From Pictodentalium vernedei (Eukaryota; Mollusca; Scaphopoda; Dentaliida; Dentaliidae), in contig CM062296.1 of assembly GCA_031216915.1 (NCBI GenBank), forward strand, positions 455,204,287 through 455,268,286: a DNA stretch of 64,000 nucleotides, written 5' to 3'. The notes under the pieces are model-generated. The model worked only from the letters and a program-made list of their open reading frames with translations, was not told the DNA's origin and searched no databases. Below, in pieces: positions 7,968-18,571 of the stretch. Made by a program: the position numbers and the translations under genes. Within the stretch, counting starts at the first letter, position 1, and every line of letters starts with the position of its first letter.

Positions 7968-8600
7968 TCGGTGGTCCAGAACCGGCAAACCACCATTTTT
8001 CCGCCTTTTTTCCATGTACCGGAGGCCGAAATCGGTTTTTAAAAAAATCCTCGATGAGTAACGCCGCTTTACGCTCACTTTTCGCCGTTGGCGAACGTCG
8101 AAAAAACGTTTTCAGGTCGATTTTTCGTGGTTTAGAATCGGCAAATGGGTTTCGCCGATCGGATCGCACATTAACCGTTCGAACACCCATTGGCAAACGT
8201 AGGTGGTCCAGAATCGGCCAACCGTTTTTTGATGCTGGTCCAGAACCGGCAAAGCGTTTTTTGCTTGCGTTCACCAACGATGGATCGATGGTCTAATCCG
8301 CGATGGGAACGTAGAGAGAAAATTTTTAAATTAGATTTTCTTAAAATTTCTTAAAATTTCATACATTTTTTCACTTTTGAGCGACGTGTCGAATGTGTGC
8401 GTTCGCCAACGGGTATTTGAACGTTAAAAGTGTGATCTGTGGGCCTCAAAAAACAATGGCCGATTCTGGACCACCATGAAAAAACGACATTTTGTACACG
8501 TGTACACGATTTAACACTGAATCCCTATGGCGGTACACGTACATGTACGTGTACTTGTACAGTACATGTACAAAGTGGTCCAGAATCGGCCACTTATACC
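7968..8600. repeat. Dispersed short motif GGTCCAGAAYCGGCMAA, several copies in both orientations
   Basis: The motif or a close variant occurs near 7972, 8130, 8202, 8235 and 8575 on the plus strand and inverted near 8458. A weaker version (CTCCAGGATCGGCCACAC) is near 7567. Between copies there are CG-rich stretches (CGCCGTTGGCGAACG near 8085) and a TGTAC-rich palindromic tract at about 8535-8572. No coding capacity is apparent. It continues directly from the palindromic array, so the two may be one element. Confidence 0.65.
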
Positions 8601-9927
8601 TACTCACGAACTATAACATTGAAGAGTTTTGTCTGTTTTCCCCTCTGTTGCAAATGTTTCACGTATACAGTAATTTTTGGCGTTGTGTGTGAATATTGTA
8701 TATTAAATTTTTTTGTTATGACTGCGCGTCCATGTCATTACAAGAAAGTGTAACAGGTTGCACATGAGAAATGCCTGAAAGCTGTTGAAGTGACAATTAG
8801 TATTTCCAACGAATGTTCAAAACAATTGCGTGTAACTAACATAGAAATATAGTTAGTAACACCCTAGTAATATGAAGCAAACGATGTCTAAGGATTATTT
8901 TGGTATATTACTTATTAGAAAGCATTAACAAATAATGAAACGCCAATACATTTAGTGTCAACGATGAAACACGAATGTCTGGAACCGAAAGAATTTTCTG
9001 CTTCGATACTCGCAAGTAAACAACGGTTTTCTGAGACGTCCGTCAGGAGATTATAAAATCACGCTGGAAGCGTTCGTCGGGCTACCTGCATCCTTATGGA
9101 TCAATTACCAGTTGAACCAACATTCGGTAATGAAAGAAATCAGAGGGGGTTGGCGGGACTGGGTCTATAGGACCCAGTCCTATGCAAATTTTAAGCAGAG
9201 GATGACAGAGAACCCACAGAAATTCCCTGTGGTTTCAAAATTTGGGTACCCAATGCCCTTTTTAGGGCCGCCTAAATAATATAAAGATAGACCCATTGCC
9301 CACATTCAAAAGTATTCAAGTCACCACAGTGGTGTTCCGATTACTTTTTAAGCCTGGTCACGTGTGATCCTCCTTTCCGTCGGTTACCCATCTTTTGACC
9401 TGAGAGTGACAGAGAACAGGCGGCACCAGGACTGTCAATAGACTTGGGAAATGAACAAAAAGAATATTTAACATCACTTTCGTTAGTAAAACCCCAGTAC
9501 TAAGGCAAAACTGAATCATTCTCTCGACCGACAGAGAGGTAATAATAATAGCCATCTAGGAGATAAAGTAGTTATTGGAGTAAGAATCACATCGTATCAG
9601 ATTGAGCGTCCTGTAGTTCATAATGGTGAATAGATTTTTTCGATAATTTATGTAAAAACACGGAATCCATATTTTACGGACTCGGCTAGGAATCTCAATT
9701 ACGGAATGCTTTATATGTATACAGGGGAAATCTGATGGAACATTTTGAAGGCTTGAGCGAAGGTATAGCTAGGAAGTAGTGATACAAGTCAATATTAATG
9801 GATGGTAGTTTAGTCAATAGTACTGGTATAAGGCCGCAATGGAACAAGACTGTTGTAGAAGCTAATGATAGGACAGATAGACCATAGACCAGTAGTGGCC
9901 TTGGAGCTTTAGCGACAAGATGGAAAC
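8601..9927. other. Unassigned non-coding DNA with one perfect small palindrome
   Basis: No gene or repeat family was recognised. At 9156-9180 the sequence GGACTGGGTC-TATAG-GACCCAGTCC is a perfect 10-bp-arm inverted repeat. Confidence 0.5.
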
Positions 9928-10390
9928 GGAATCCCATTTGTGGAATCCCTTTTGGAAACCCATTTGGGGAATCCCTTTTTCGAAAACGCCTGTGGCTATG
10001 GAATCTCTTTTTTTTTCTGAAATGAGTCGTCGAGTCGTTCGAGGAGTCACTCGATCGAGCAATTGCTCGATAGCTCATTTGCTCGATGGGATTCGAGTCA
10101 TTCGAGCAACAGTAGCGAGACACTCGACATAAGACGGAATCCCACTTTTGGAATCCCTTTTTGGAATCCCATTTGTGGAATCCCTTTTTCGAAAACGCCT
10201 GTGGCTATGGAATCCTTTTTTCCGAAATGAGTCGCCGAGTCGTTCGAGGAGTCACTCGATCGAGCAATTGCTTATTGGCTCATTTGCTCGATGGGATTCG
10301 AGTCGTTCGAGCAATATGCCGAGTCACTCGATCGAGAAATTACTCTAAAGCTCATTTGCTCGATGGGATTCGAGTCATTCGAGCAATGGT
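9928..10390. repeat. 208-bp tandem duplication plus partial third copy
   Basis: Copy 1 (9928-10135) and copy 2 (from 10136) both run through GGAATCCC-type repeats, then TTTTTCGAAAACGCCTGTGG, then CGAGTCGTTCGAGGAGTCAC and CTCGATCGAGCAATTGCT, ending in ATTCGAGTCATTCGAGCAA. A third, partial copy of the last portion follows at about 10317-10387. The CTCGATCGAG and GCAATTGC cores are palindromic. The first module is shared with the repeats at 16.3-16.6 kb. No gene is present. Confidence 0.8.
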
Positions 10391-10894
10391 TTATCGGTAA
10401 CTGCTCGATTGCTTGTTGGGTTTGGGAATGCTTTTGATATACACAAGGGAGATAACTGCATTATGGGAAATCAAGCACTGGTAATTATAAGACTTGGACG
10501 AGAGAACCAGAGATAGTTTGGACTGGATAGATTGTTAGTGATAGAGAAACATATGTGATAGGCATTAAAATGGGACTCTGGGAAAATCAGGCCCTGCACT
10601 CCTATGCAATAGAACATACCTTCTGTACCCCTTGGTACTATAGCATAACGTGTTATTTTTATATGCCCAAAATGGGGCTCCACATGTCCGTTTGGGTGGT
10701 TTGGTGGTCTGTAAGGGTGGTCGGGTCTATTTGGGTAATTAGATATACTCTAGTTCAATCAAACACACCCCCAGCCCCCCCCCCCCCCCCCCGGTACTAT
10801 AGCACTACGTGCTACTATTATAAGCCAAAAGAATGGCGGACCTCAATTAAATTACTGCCTTTTACTTCAAGTACATGTGAGTCCAACACACACA
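10391..10894. other. Non-coding, with a diverged local duplication and a C18 tract
   Basis: GGTACTATAGCATAACGTG near 10632 recurs as GGTACTATAGCACTACGTG near 10793, each followed by related sequence, so about 60 bp is duplicated at a spacing of about 160 bp. A run of C lies at about 10775-10792 just before the second copy. No gene was seen. Confidence 0.5.
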
Positions 10895-11461
10895 AAAAAA
10901 AACATTTACTAGCCCTACCAGGGCATTGCAATAGTAATATTAATAGTAATAGTTTATTCAAGCAAAATAACACCTACAGAGAGGCAGATTGCACAAAGAG
11001 TTAACAGAGATATTATATGATTATAATAAACAAATAACAGACGAAACAGTCATTTTTTAATAGCAAACAAGGCTAATGTATCATACATTTAAATATGTAA
11101 AGTCAAAACCCAGGATCAGTTTTATGTCCTACAATTTTGCAATTATTGTTTCTCTTTTACCGAAGAACAGGAGGATTATGTTGCAGATGGTGTGACATAA
11201 TGAGGGCGTATTATTTTTCATAATAAATTCAAACCGATCTTGTTTGCTTGCATTTGAGAAGTCTGCGTTGTTCCTGTTAATTATTGCAAACAACTGTCTT
11301 CTGATGTCTGTATAGGCCGGGCAGTCCATGACAAAATGCATGAAATTTAAAATGAGTAATGATTTTGAAAACCTCAGATAAAAAAAAAACACCCCAAGAA
11401 CATAAACGACTGAGCTTACTCCCTTCCACAAAGATAAGTTATAAGATATAAGTTGAGTCAT
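10895..11461 (-). mobile_element. LINE (non-LTR retrotransposon) 3' end, 5'-truncated
   Basis: A minus-strand frame (11461-11129) includes F-M-H-F-V-M-D-C-P-A-Y-T-D-I-R-R-Q-L-F. This matches the cysteine-containing C-terminal segment (zf-RVT type) that follows the reverse transcriptase in many Jockey/CR1-group LINEs. Downstream on the same strand is AATAAA (10953-10958 on the plus strand as TTTATT), then a TTACTATTA-type microsatellite, the usual tail of such elements. Catalytic RT motifs are absent, so only the last part of the ORF survives. Upstream of 11461 no further LINE coding is visible. Confidence 0.7.
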
Positions 11462-12480
11462 TTATGCCATTGAACCCTTTACCTTACACACCTTTTAAAA
11501 AACAAATAAATGAAATTGTAGATTTTTCCAAAACAATCTCACAATTTTTCAATAAAACAATAACCTATACAAATATGGATATCATTAGAATCGGCTCGAC
11601 GGTTTTATTGGGAGATATCTAAGATGCTTTGGGGTGAGGTTGGCTTATTTTGGTTAAAGCTCTGGCCGTTTCGAATCGTTAGATATTCTAGGAAAAATCT
11701 GGGGAAAATTGTTTATGGTGGGTTTGAGAAAGCATAATCATTGTATTTAGGGGGATGGGGTGTACGGATAACACTGGGGAAAATTGGTAAAATTTTAGGA
11801 AAAATGCACAGTAGGGGTGGGTGGGTCCTCAGGTGGGTTGAAAACAAAACAAAAGGCATCAGTGTCTGCAAGTTTATTTTTTCCACCACTACCACCCCCC
11901 CTCCCCCCCCCCCCCCCCCCCCCATATGGATCTGCCATTCATCTCTTATAACAGCCATGGCTTGTAGTTAGTTGAAGGGGGTGTCAGAGCCATAAAACGA
12001 TGGAATAAGAAAACATTATGGAATAAGAAACCATTGATTGCTTATTCGAAAAAACTTTCCTGGGTGTGTTCGACTGGGTAATTCTTTGTCTACGAAACAC
12101 CTAAAGTTCTTGGCACAGGAAGCCTTATGGGTGTACATTTCATATTTGTGTTTAATGAGATAATATGTGATAGAATATACTTGTATACCACTCACACAAT
12201 ATACCGATGACTCGGACTGATATACTTCATTAATTGGTCAAAATTATATACTTTATAATAATTCTGTGGGCATAGTATTGCTAGGAAGAATTATTTCTTG
12301 TTCTCGACAGTATTGAATTATATGTGATACTGATCATTTTGTGAGAACTATTCCAAGAAGTCTCATTGATTTGATTTGCAACGAACTAGAGCCTGTCAGA
12401 TCTGCCTGCCTACGAATCTGCGCCTTTAGTAGAATTAAAATACAGCCGCGTTATCCGCCTCAGTGCATTATAACTCCGAA
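11462..12480. other. Unassigned AT-rich DNA with a C-rich tract
   Basis: No gene was identified. A CCCCCCTCCCCC... tract lies at about 11894-11923 and causes spurious Gly/Pro ORFs on both strands. Confidence 0.5.
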
Positions 12481-12612
12481 TCGCCAAGGTGAACAAAGGG
12501 ATCGACGCAAGTGTGTTTTCGGAGAACAATGACTGTGGATTCGTAAAAATAATCCACAGTTATTGTTCTCAGAAAACACTCTTGCGACAAGCCTTTTGTT
12601 TCCCGTTGGCGA
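12481..12612. repeat. 132-bp imperfect palindrome
   Basis: Core arms of 36 bases at 12506-12541 (CGCAAGTGTGTTTTC...) and 12551-12586 flank a 9-base loop. Pairing extends outward with small bulges to TCGCCAA (12481) and TTGGCGA (about 12612). There is no coding capacity, so this is a foldback element or hairpin MITE. Confidence 0.75.
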
Positions 12613-12749
12613 AAGTCACGATGTGCAGGTACATATTTGGGGGTGGGGGGAGCAAATGGACCTAGTGGGGGAAGCAAATCGATCATTTTGAGGGGGGGGG
12701 ATCATTTTGAGGGGGGGGGGGGGGGATCATTTTGTTGTGTTTTAAGTCG

Positions 12750-12848
12750 GATAATGAACTCGTGGTGAATCATTCGGAGTTAGAAAACACTCGACCCTTC
12801 GGGTCTCGTGTTTTCTAACACCGAATGATTCACCACTCGTTCATTATC
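12750..12848. repeat. 99-bp near-perfect hairpin
   Basis: Arms beginning GATAATGAAC (12750) and ending GTTCATTATC (12848) are about 48 bases each, with very few mismatches, around a CCCTTCGGG loop. Just upstream (about 12680-12730) a GATCATTTTGAGGGGGGGGG unit is repeated about three times. The hairpin shares TTCGGAGTTA-type sequence with the region just before the 12,481 palindrome, so both may be parts of one foldback element. Confidence 0.8.
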
Positions 12849-14996
12849 CCTTACAGAATCAGCGTCCATGAGATGTCTCAAAATGTCCTCATTGGCTTCA
12901 GAATTACGTAAGATAATATTACTATTTAACTTATGTTGTACTTATGAGTTATAGAACTGAAGATTTCGTAAGAAATTGTGTTTCTGTGTTATGTTTTTCA
13001 TACAACAATCTTGTTCGGGAATTGGGTTTTGAGGTTTTACAGTCGAACCCAGAGCAACTGTAATAATCCCCCTGTATTTTTTTCTGGTTAAGTACTCGCC
13101 GTATTTATGTCATTTGTTGTCGATAAACACGCATCTTCTTGTTGGAGAGAATCTGCGCAAAATCGCGATCGAATCCGAGCGGAAGTAACAAACGAACTGA
13201 TTCTATAAGCGCCGGTTACCCCTAGAGTTTTTGTCGTCTTCATCGCAGGAGATCTGCACCCCTGGAAAAAGCCAGTAGATTTCTTATTCCTCAACCACAA
13301 ACAGAACATGGCTTACTTTCTTTAGTTTATCTACATCAATTGGCGAACACCAGCTGAGCTCCCAGACCGGCGTGGGGTGGGGGCTGGGTGGCTGGCCCCT
13401 AGACTCTATTTCTGTTCCCCAGTTTCAGAAAGGGGGCAGGAAGTCGCGACGGACCTATACAGTAACTAACATCACTCTGAAACCCCAATTCCTACTGCTC
13501 TTGGATGGTGTTACTTCTTCGTCCATTTGATCACCCGCATAGGTTCAGACCTAAACATAACATGCTGCTGCTCGGTGGGTCTCTCCGGGTACTCCGGCTT
13601 TCTTCATCCATAAAGCTACCAGACACGATTTTGCCTGGCTTTTGAAAGTGTCTTCAAACCCCAATAATCAAACAAAACTCCACACCTGTCACACACACAT
13701 TTCTGTCCGCATCTATCACTTCGTATTGAGTTATTTCCCTTTGATTGGTAATTCTATTTGTGCATTTTCGATTTTGATAGTACGCGAGTTCTTCTTCCTC
13801 GACATTCAGTATTAGAATTACTAGTATTATTCACTATGTGAATTGCCGTGCGTTCGCATTTGTCTATTACTAGTATTATTCAGTATGTGAGTTGCCGTGC
13901 GTTCGCATTTTCCTGCTAAGCTTGGTGTTGGTGATAAAGCAAGACTGTCACCTCTTCCTGACGTCTGCATTTAATACAGATGGTTTGCAAAGCCAAATCA
14001 TCGCGTCACATGTGTTTTTATCCGTGAGATTTTATATCTGGCCTCTTTGGTGAGATCAGATTCAAGTTTGTTCAAATCAAGTTGCAGGGTTCATATTTGG
14101 ACTCCGTATGGCAGACTAAATTTTAACTTAGTTCTATATGGGGAATATTCTTTGCAAATTTTCTTTTCAGATCCACCAGTGGGTAATTCCGTGCCAAATC
14201 AGTGAAATCACCTCTTCCAAAGAAACCCGTGTTTATTGTTTGCCTGCTTACAAATGGTAGAAATGCCGAAGTTTCAATGAAAATAGACACGCAGATCCTA
14301 AGATATGGCCTTGCAAAATTTGGCAAATTTGCCGAAAGATGGCAATTTTCAAATTGTCACATCCCAAGAACTATTGTGTCAATGTTGACGATCGTGGGGG
14401 CACTGGAAAGGGGATACTCCGAGGAAGCTCCGACTGACATGAAATACAGTATCTTTGTGATATTTACTTTAATCTTGTATCTTATCTTGCAGACCACGTG
14501 AGTATAGCATTTTAGCCAGTCCAATTGAAAGCTCGTCTATTTTCTACATAATGTTAAAAATTGTCGGTGTAATATTTGTAGCTTGTTCGGAAGTTTTCTG
14601 GGAAGAATGGCTTTAAATTCGAAGCTACTCATGCTGAATTTGGTCACGTGATTATCTCGGAGGAACACTAAATTTCGTTTTCGGAGATCTCAAAACTGCA
14701 GACACATGATTGCTCTTTACAAACCTCCATGGGGATGTAATTGAAAACACACCATGTATTCACAGGAAAATGTTGCGTTGGCAATGTAATAACTGCGGTA
14801 GGAAGTCACACAATGTTAAAAGTGAAAACTTCATTCCGCTTTCAGAAAATTACACAAGTTCCAGCAATGGATTACAACATCACAATTTCTAACTATTATA
14901 ATTTGTTTTTTATAATTTTGGTTGTCGATATTCAGAACATAAGTTGATAGATAGGTTTTATATATTTACATCAACATACCTAACGGATGTGACAAC
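12849..14996. other. Unassigned non-coding DNA
   Basis: No gene or known repeat was recognised apart from the 49-bp tandem duplication listed separately. ORFs here are short and have no recognisable motif. Confidence 0.5.
13817..13913. repeat. 49-bp tandem duplication
   Basis: ATTACTAGTATTATTCACTA begins at 13817 and again (CAGTA variant) at 13866. Each copy ends GCCGTGCGTTCGCATTT. Only a few mismatches separate the copies. Confidence 0.85.
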
Positions 14997-15091
14997 CGTT
15001 ACTTATTCCCAGTTCCTTATTCGACATTCGTTATCAACCAATTTTATCGGTTCATAACGAATGTTAAATAAAGAACTGGATTTAGTAAACG
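14997..15091. repeat. 95-bp hairpin with about 38-base arms
   Basis: Arm 1 (14997-15034, ending GACATTCGTTAT) pairs with arm 2 (15053-15091, starting ATAACGAATGTT) across an 18-base loop, with few mismatches. It is similar in style to the 12.5-12.85 kb hairpins. Confidence 0.75.
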
Positions 15092-15519
15092 TTGCCACGT
15101 GCCCACATGCCTTTTAGTTTTCACAATTGTATGTTTTCGAAAATATCATTTCATCGAAGACGGATTTATATTTGTAACGAAAGTTCCCACCAGGAGAGCC
15201 ATTTGATGTCTGCTACTGACTAAGATAACCACCGTCCTAAAAAGGTTTTTTCTCTCTGTTTTTCAAATGCAGAAAATTTAGTAACACCGTAAATACAATT
15301 TTCTTTCGTGCACCCACATTGACTATAATATGGAACATTAGGGAGCAATGTCAGTTTTATCACTGTTATTCCAAAAAGCCTATATTTTCGTGATATATGT
15401 GATACAACGACGAGCTAACAACGGTGCTTGTATACTCCAGTTACCAAAATTATGCCAAAGCTTGTAAAATTGTCCGACGAATGAAATCAGTAACCGAAAT
15501 AATGCTGATTTCGTTCAGG

Positions 15520-17335
15520 CCCCGTCAGTTGTAGGAGATATGGAAAACGACCCTCATTGGGGGACCCCGGCGGTGACCCCGGAAGTGACGTCATAGTCAC
15601 GTGGCCTAGTGACGCCATGTTTGGTTGTCATGATAGCCCGCATGAGCGGCCATGTTGTGACGTCATGCCCAAAGTGATACGCGGTTTTAGTGCACATGCG
15701 CTGCGCGTATTGTTAGGGTGATACGTATTTCCGTCGGCCGTTTTGTATACTGGAGGCTGCCATCTTGGTTTCTATGGTGGCACGTGGTTGCTATCTGATC
15801 AAAATGACTACAATCGGACAGGGGTATGTTCAGAGGGTATGTTCCTTTGTACAAAGGTAGTTTCCCGATTCGTAAAATTACCACAAACAACAAGTTGTAC
15901 TAGATCGAATTTTCAAAATCCCCTGCTTCTATCTATGCTATAGTTTTCGTCTACCCGACCCTGTTCATTTGTTCTGGAATATACTCCAGTAGAGTAGTAG
16001 AGTATATCAGTTGGAACAGTTTTGTTACTATATTTAGCTTTTCTGGTCTGTTCTGGTTAGTTCTGATCCTATTCCGAGTACTTTTGCCCTTGTTTTATTT
16101 ATCTAGATCATCCAAGCAGTTTATTTTACCATCACGAACCATGGCAACCCAATTCCACCATCCCTAAATAACGATCGTCTGGCCTTCGGCACCCCTTTTC
16201 CTGAAATGAGACCATGAAGGCCCATGAGAAAATCCCTCAATGAGGTCTAATCTACCATTCCTCTTAGCCTCATTTCAGTTGAGGCCATGAGAAAATCCCT
16301 CAATGAGAACTAATTTACTATCCCTCTTAGCCTCATTACGGTTTTTAACAACCATGTCCATGGAATCCCTTTTTGGAAAACGTCTCTGGTTATAGAATCC
16401 AATAGAATCCATTTTTTCTGAAATGAGGCCATGGGGCCATGAGAAAATCCCTCAATGAGGTCTTATCTACTATCCCTCTTAGCCTCATTTCGGTTGAGGT
16501 CATGAGGGCCATGAAAAATCTCTCATTGAGGTCTAATTTACCATCCCTCTTCGCCTCATCTCGGTATTTAATGGCCACATTCCATGGAATCCCTTTTTGT
16601 AAAATACCAGACCTTCGGCACCCTTTTTTCTGAAATGAGGCCATGAGGGCCATGAGAAAATCCCACAAGGAGGTCTAATTTACCACCCCTCTTAGCCTCA
16701 TCTCGGTATTCGAAGATACCTATGACATGGTGATGTACTATTTGAGGACACCTTTTAAAGAAAGCTTGACAAACAAGTTGTTTACATCCGGGTATTTCGT
16801 GCTACATCCAGGTACTTCTGTTGGGATAGTAGAGAAATATAACAATATATCACATTTCAATCATTTTTATTCTAATACATTCTTCATAGTATACAGTTTA
16901 CAATTCTATTTCTCGAGGCATCATTTTCGCCTTTGTAGTTCTTCTCTCATGGGCTAACCATCTCATCTTCTTGTTGGTTGGAGCTTCTTTCCATTTTCTG
17001 GCTAGGATCTTGATAAAACACGCTCTCTGGTTGATCGCTGGTAGCTTGGCTTTGTTGGTGGTTTTAATTTCTTGTTTTTCTTCCTTTCGATTTCCTCTTT
17101 CTTGTACAAAATACAAAAATGGCCGACGGAAACACGTATCACCCCAACAACACGCGCTGCGCATGCGCACTAGAACCACGTATCACTTTGGGAATGACGT
17201 CACAACATGGCTCATACGGGCTACCATGACAACCAAACATGACGTCACTGGGTCACGTGACTATGACGTTACTTCCGGGTCCCCCAATAAGGTTCGTTTA
17301 CCTCATCTCCTACTACTCCCCTCATTGACTGCCTG
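15520..17335. mobile_element. Non-coding DNA element with about 220-bp terminal inverted repeats
   Basis: The left arm (about 15531-15755) contains GTAGGAGATATGG, ATTGGGGGACCCCGG, GTCATAGTCACGTG, ATGTTTGGTTGTCATG and CCGTCGGCCGTTTTGTAT. The same blocks appear in reverse complement and reverse order at about 17310-17100. The arms are CG-rich and full of TGACGTCA-like sequence, unlike the AT-rich interior. The interior holds a tandem repeat block (16.2-16.7 kb) and no transposase. The exact termini and target duplication are uncertain. The likely class is a long-TIR non-autonomous DNA transposon. Confidence 0.75.
16200..16715. repeat. Five-copy diverged repeat of about 75-80 bp inside the TIR element
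   Basis: The unit reads CCATGAG, then AAAATCCCTCAATGAGGTCT, then a linker and CCCTCTTAGCCTCAT. Copies start near 16211, 16273, 16428, 16497 and 16636. Between some copies a GGAATCCCTTTTTGGAAAACG-type segment followed by TTTTTTCTGAAATGAG intervenes. The same segment occurs in the 9.9-10.4 kb repeats. CCTCAATGAGG is palindromic. Confidence 0.75.
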
Positions 17336-18571
17336 TAAAATGGAAATTGGTAAACTGATTAGTTGCTATTGTTGATAATTCTTCCGGTGATAGCAAGTCA
17401 AGATTCCTCAGACCTCCTCTACAGAAGGGCGAAAGTTTCTAAACAAAAGAAGCTTACACAACCATGTGAAAGAGAGAGGTTGAATTCACTCTCCCAATAT
17501 TAACCTTTTGAACTCGCAAGACCGATTTTTCGGCCCAAGGTATAATTTCGTGCCGCGTTTGTCTATGTCTAATTATAAGAGGTCTATACAGGGGTGGGGG
17601 AGGAGGAGGCATTCATGATAAAATAACGGCTGCAGACAGCAGTGATTATTTTATCCTCCATGTTTATTGATATTGGACTGTCCCATCTCACTGTAAGCGT
17701 GCACAAACGCGATAGCATTCCAATGAAACGAGGGTTCAACAGGTTAAATAAGGTGGTGAATACATATCTTTTCCACGTCGGCCTGCTTAGGCGAATGCAA
17801 AAATAAATGGTTTGGTAAACGCAATAAAAAATAGGGTAGTTTGGTCTGTAACAGTGCATCAGACGTGGTTAAAACACAATTCCTTGATTTTACATAAGCG
17901 TGTACAGTTAGTTAGAGATGCGAATCCTCGATCAGAATTTTATAGTTGCCTCACTAGACAGTGTTTTCTTCTCCACGTTAAGTCCGCGTATTTAATTACA
18001 TACTTCTCCGTTAGTTTCAGTTTACCTCCCTAAAAGCGGTAAGTAGTCTCAAATACACATTGTAAAGTACTGCTCCTGTATATTAATTCTCGCCAGACGA
18101 GGCATTCCCGTCTCTTACTTCACACCATTTAGCAACCTCGAAAACAGTTGCAGGTCTCTTGTTATAGCAAAGTACACGGAGGTTCTTGCGCACTGGTGGC
18201 GCACAGGGTCGACGTGGGATAAACTAACACAGAACAGTCGTACTCTTCGGCGCACAGAAGTCGTAAAGGAGTAGAAGCAATGGATCCAGGAAAGCCACCA
18301 AGACCCAGTCCACAACACCGCCCGGCAGTCTGCAATGGATCATTGGTCTATTCTTCAAGCATGTAAAGTTTGGCACTTCCGTGATGTAACCCAATGGAAA
18401 AATTCCCAGAAAACTTCATTTTACCAAATGAGGAATTCGTGCAGAAAAAACGCGGGTTCATTTTCCCACAACAGGCAATAACACACACCGATTTATATAT
18501 CTGATACTGAAGTTATCTAGCTATGTCCTGCTTTGTCTAGAGTTTCTTTGTCAGGTCGTTCAGCGCTTTAA
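17336..18571. other. Unassigned non-coding DNA
   Basis: No gene with recognisable motifs was found. A 26-codon ATG frame at about 18282-18360 (Pro/Ser-rich) is too short to defend. Confidence 0.45.

Noticed and set aside
16898-17179. Lys/Arg-rich ORF at 17 kb
   Set aside because: It overlaps the terminal inverted repeat of the 15.5-17.3 kb element and has no counterpart in the other arm.
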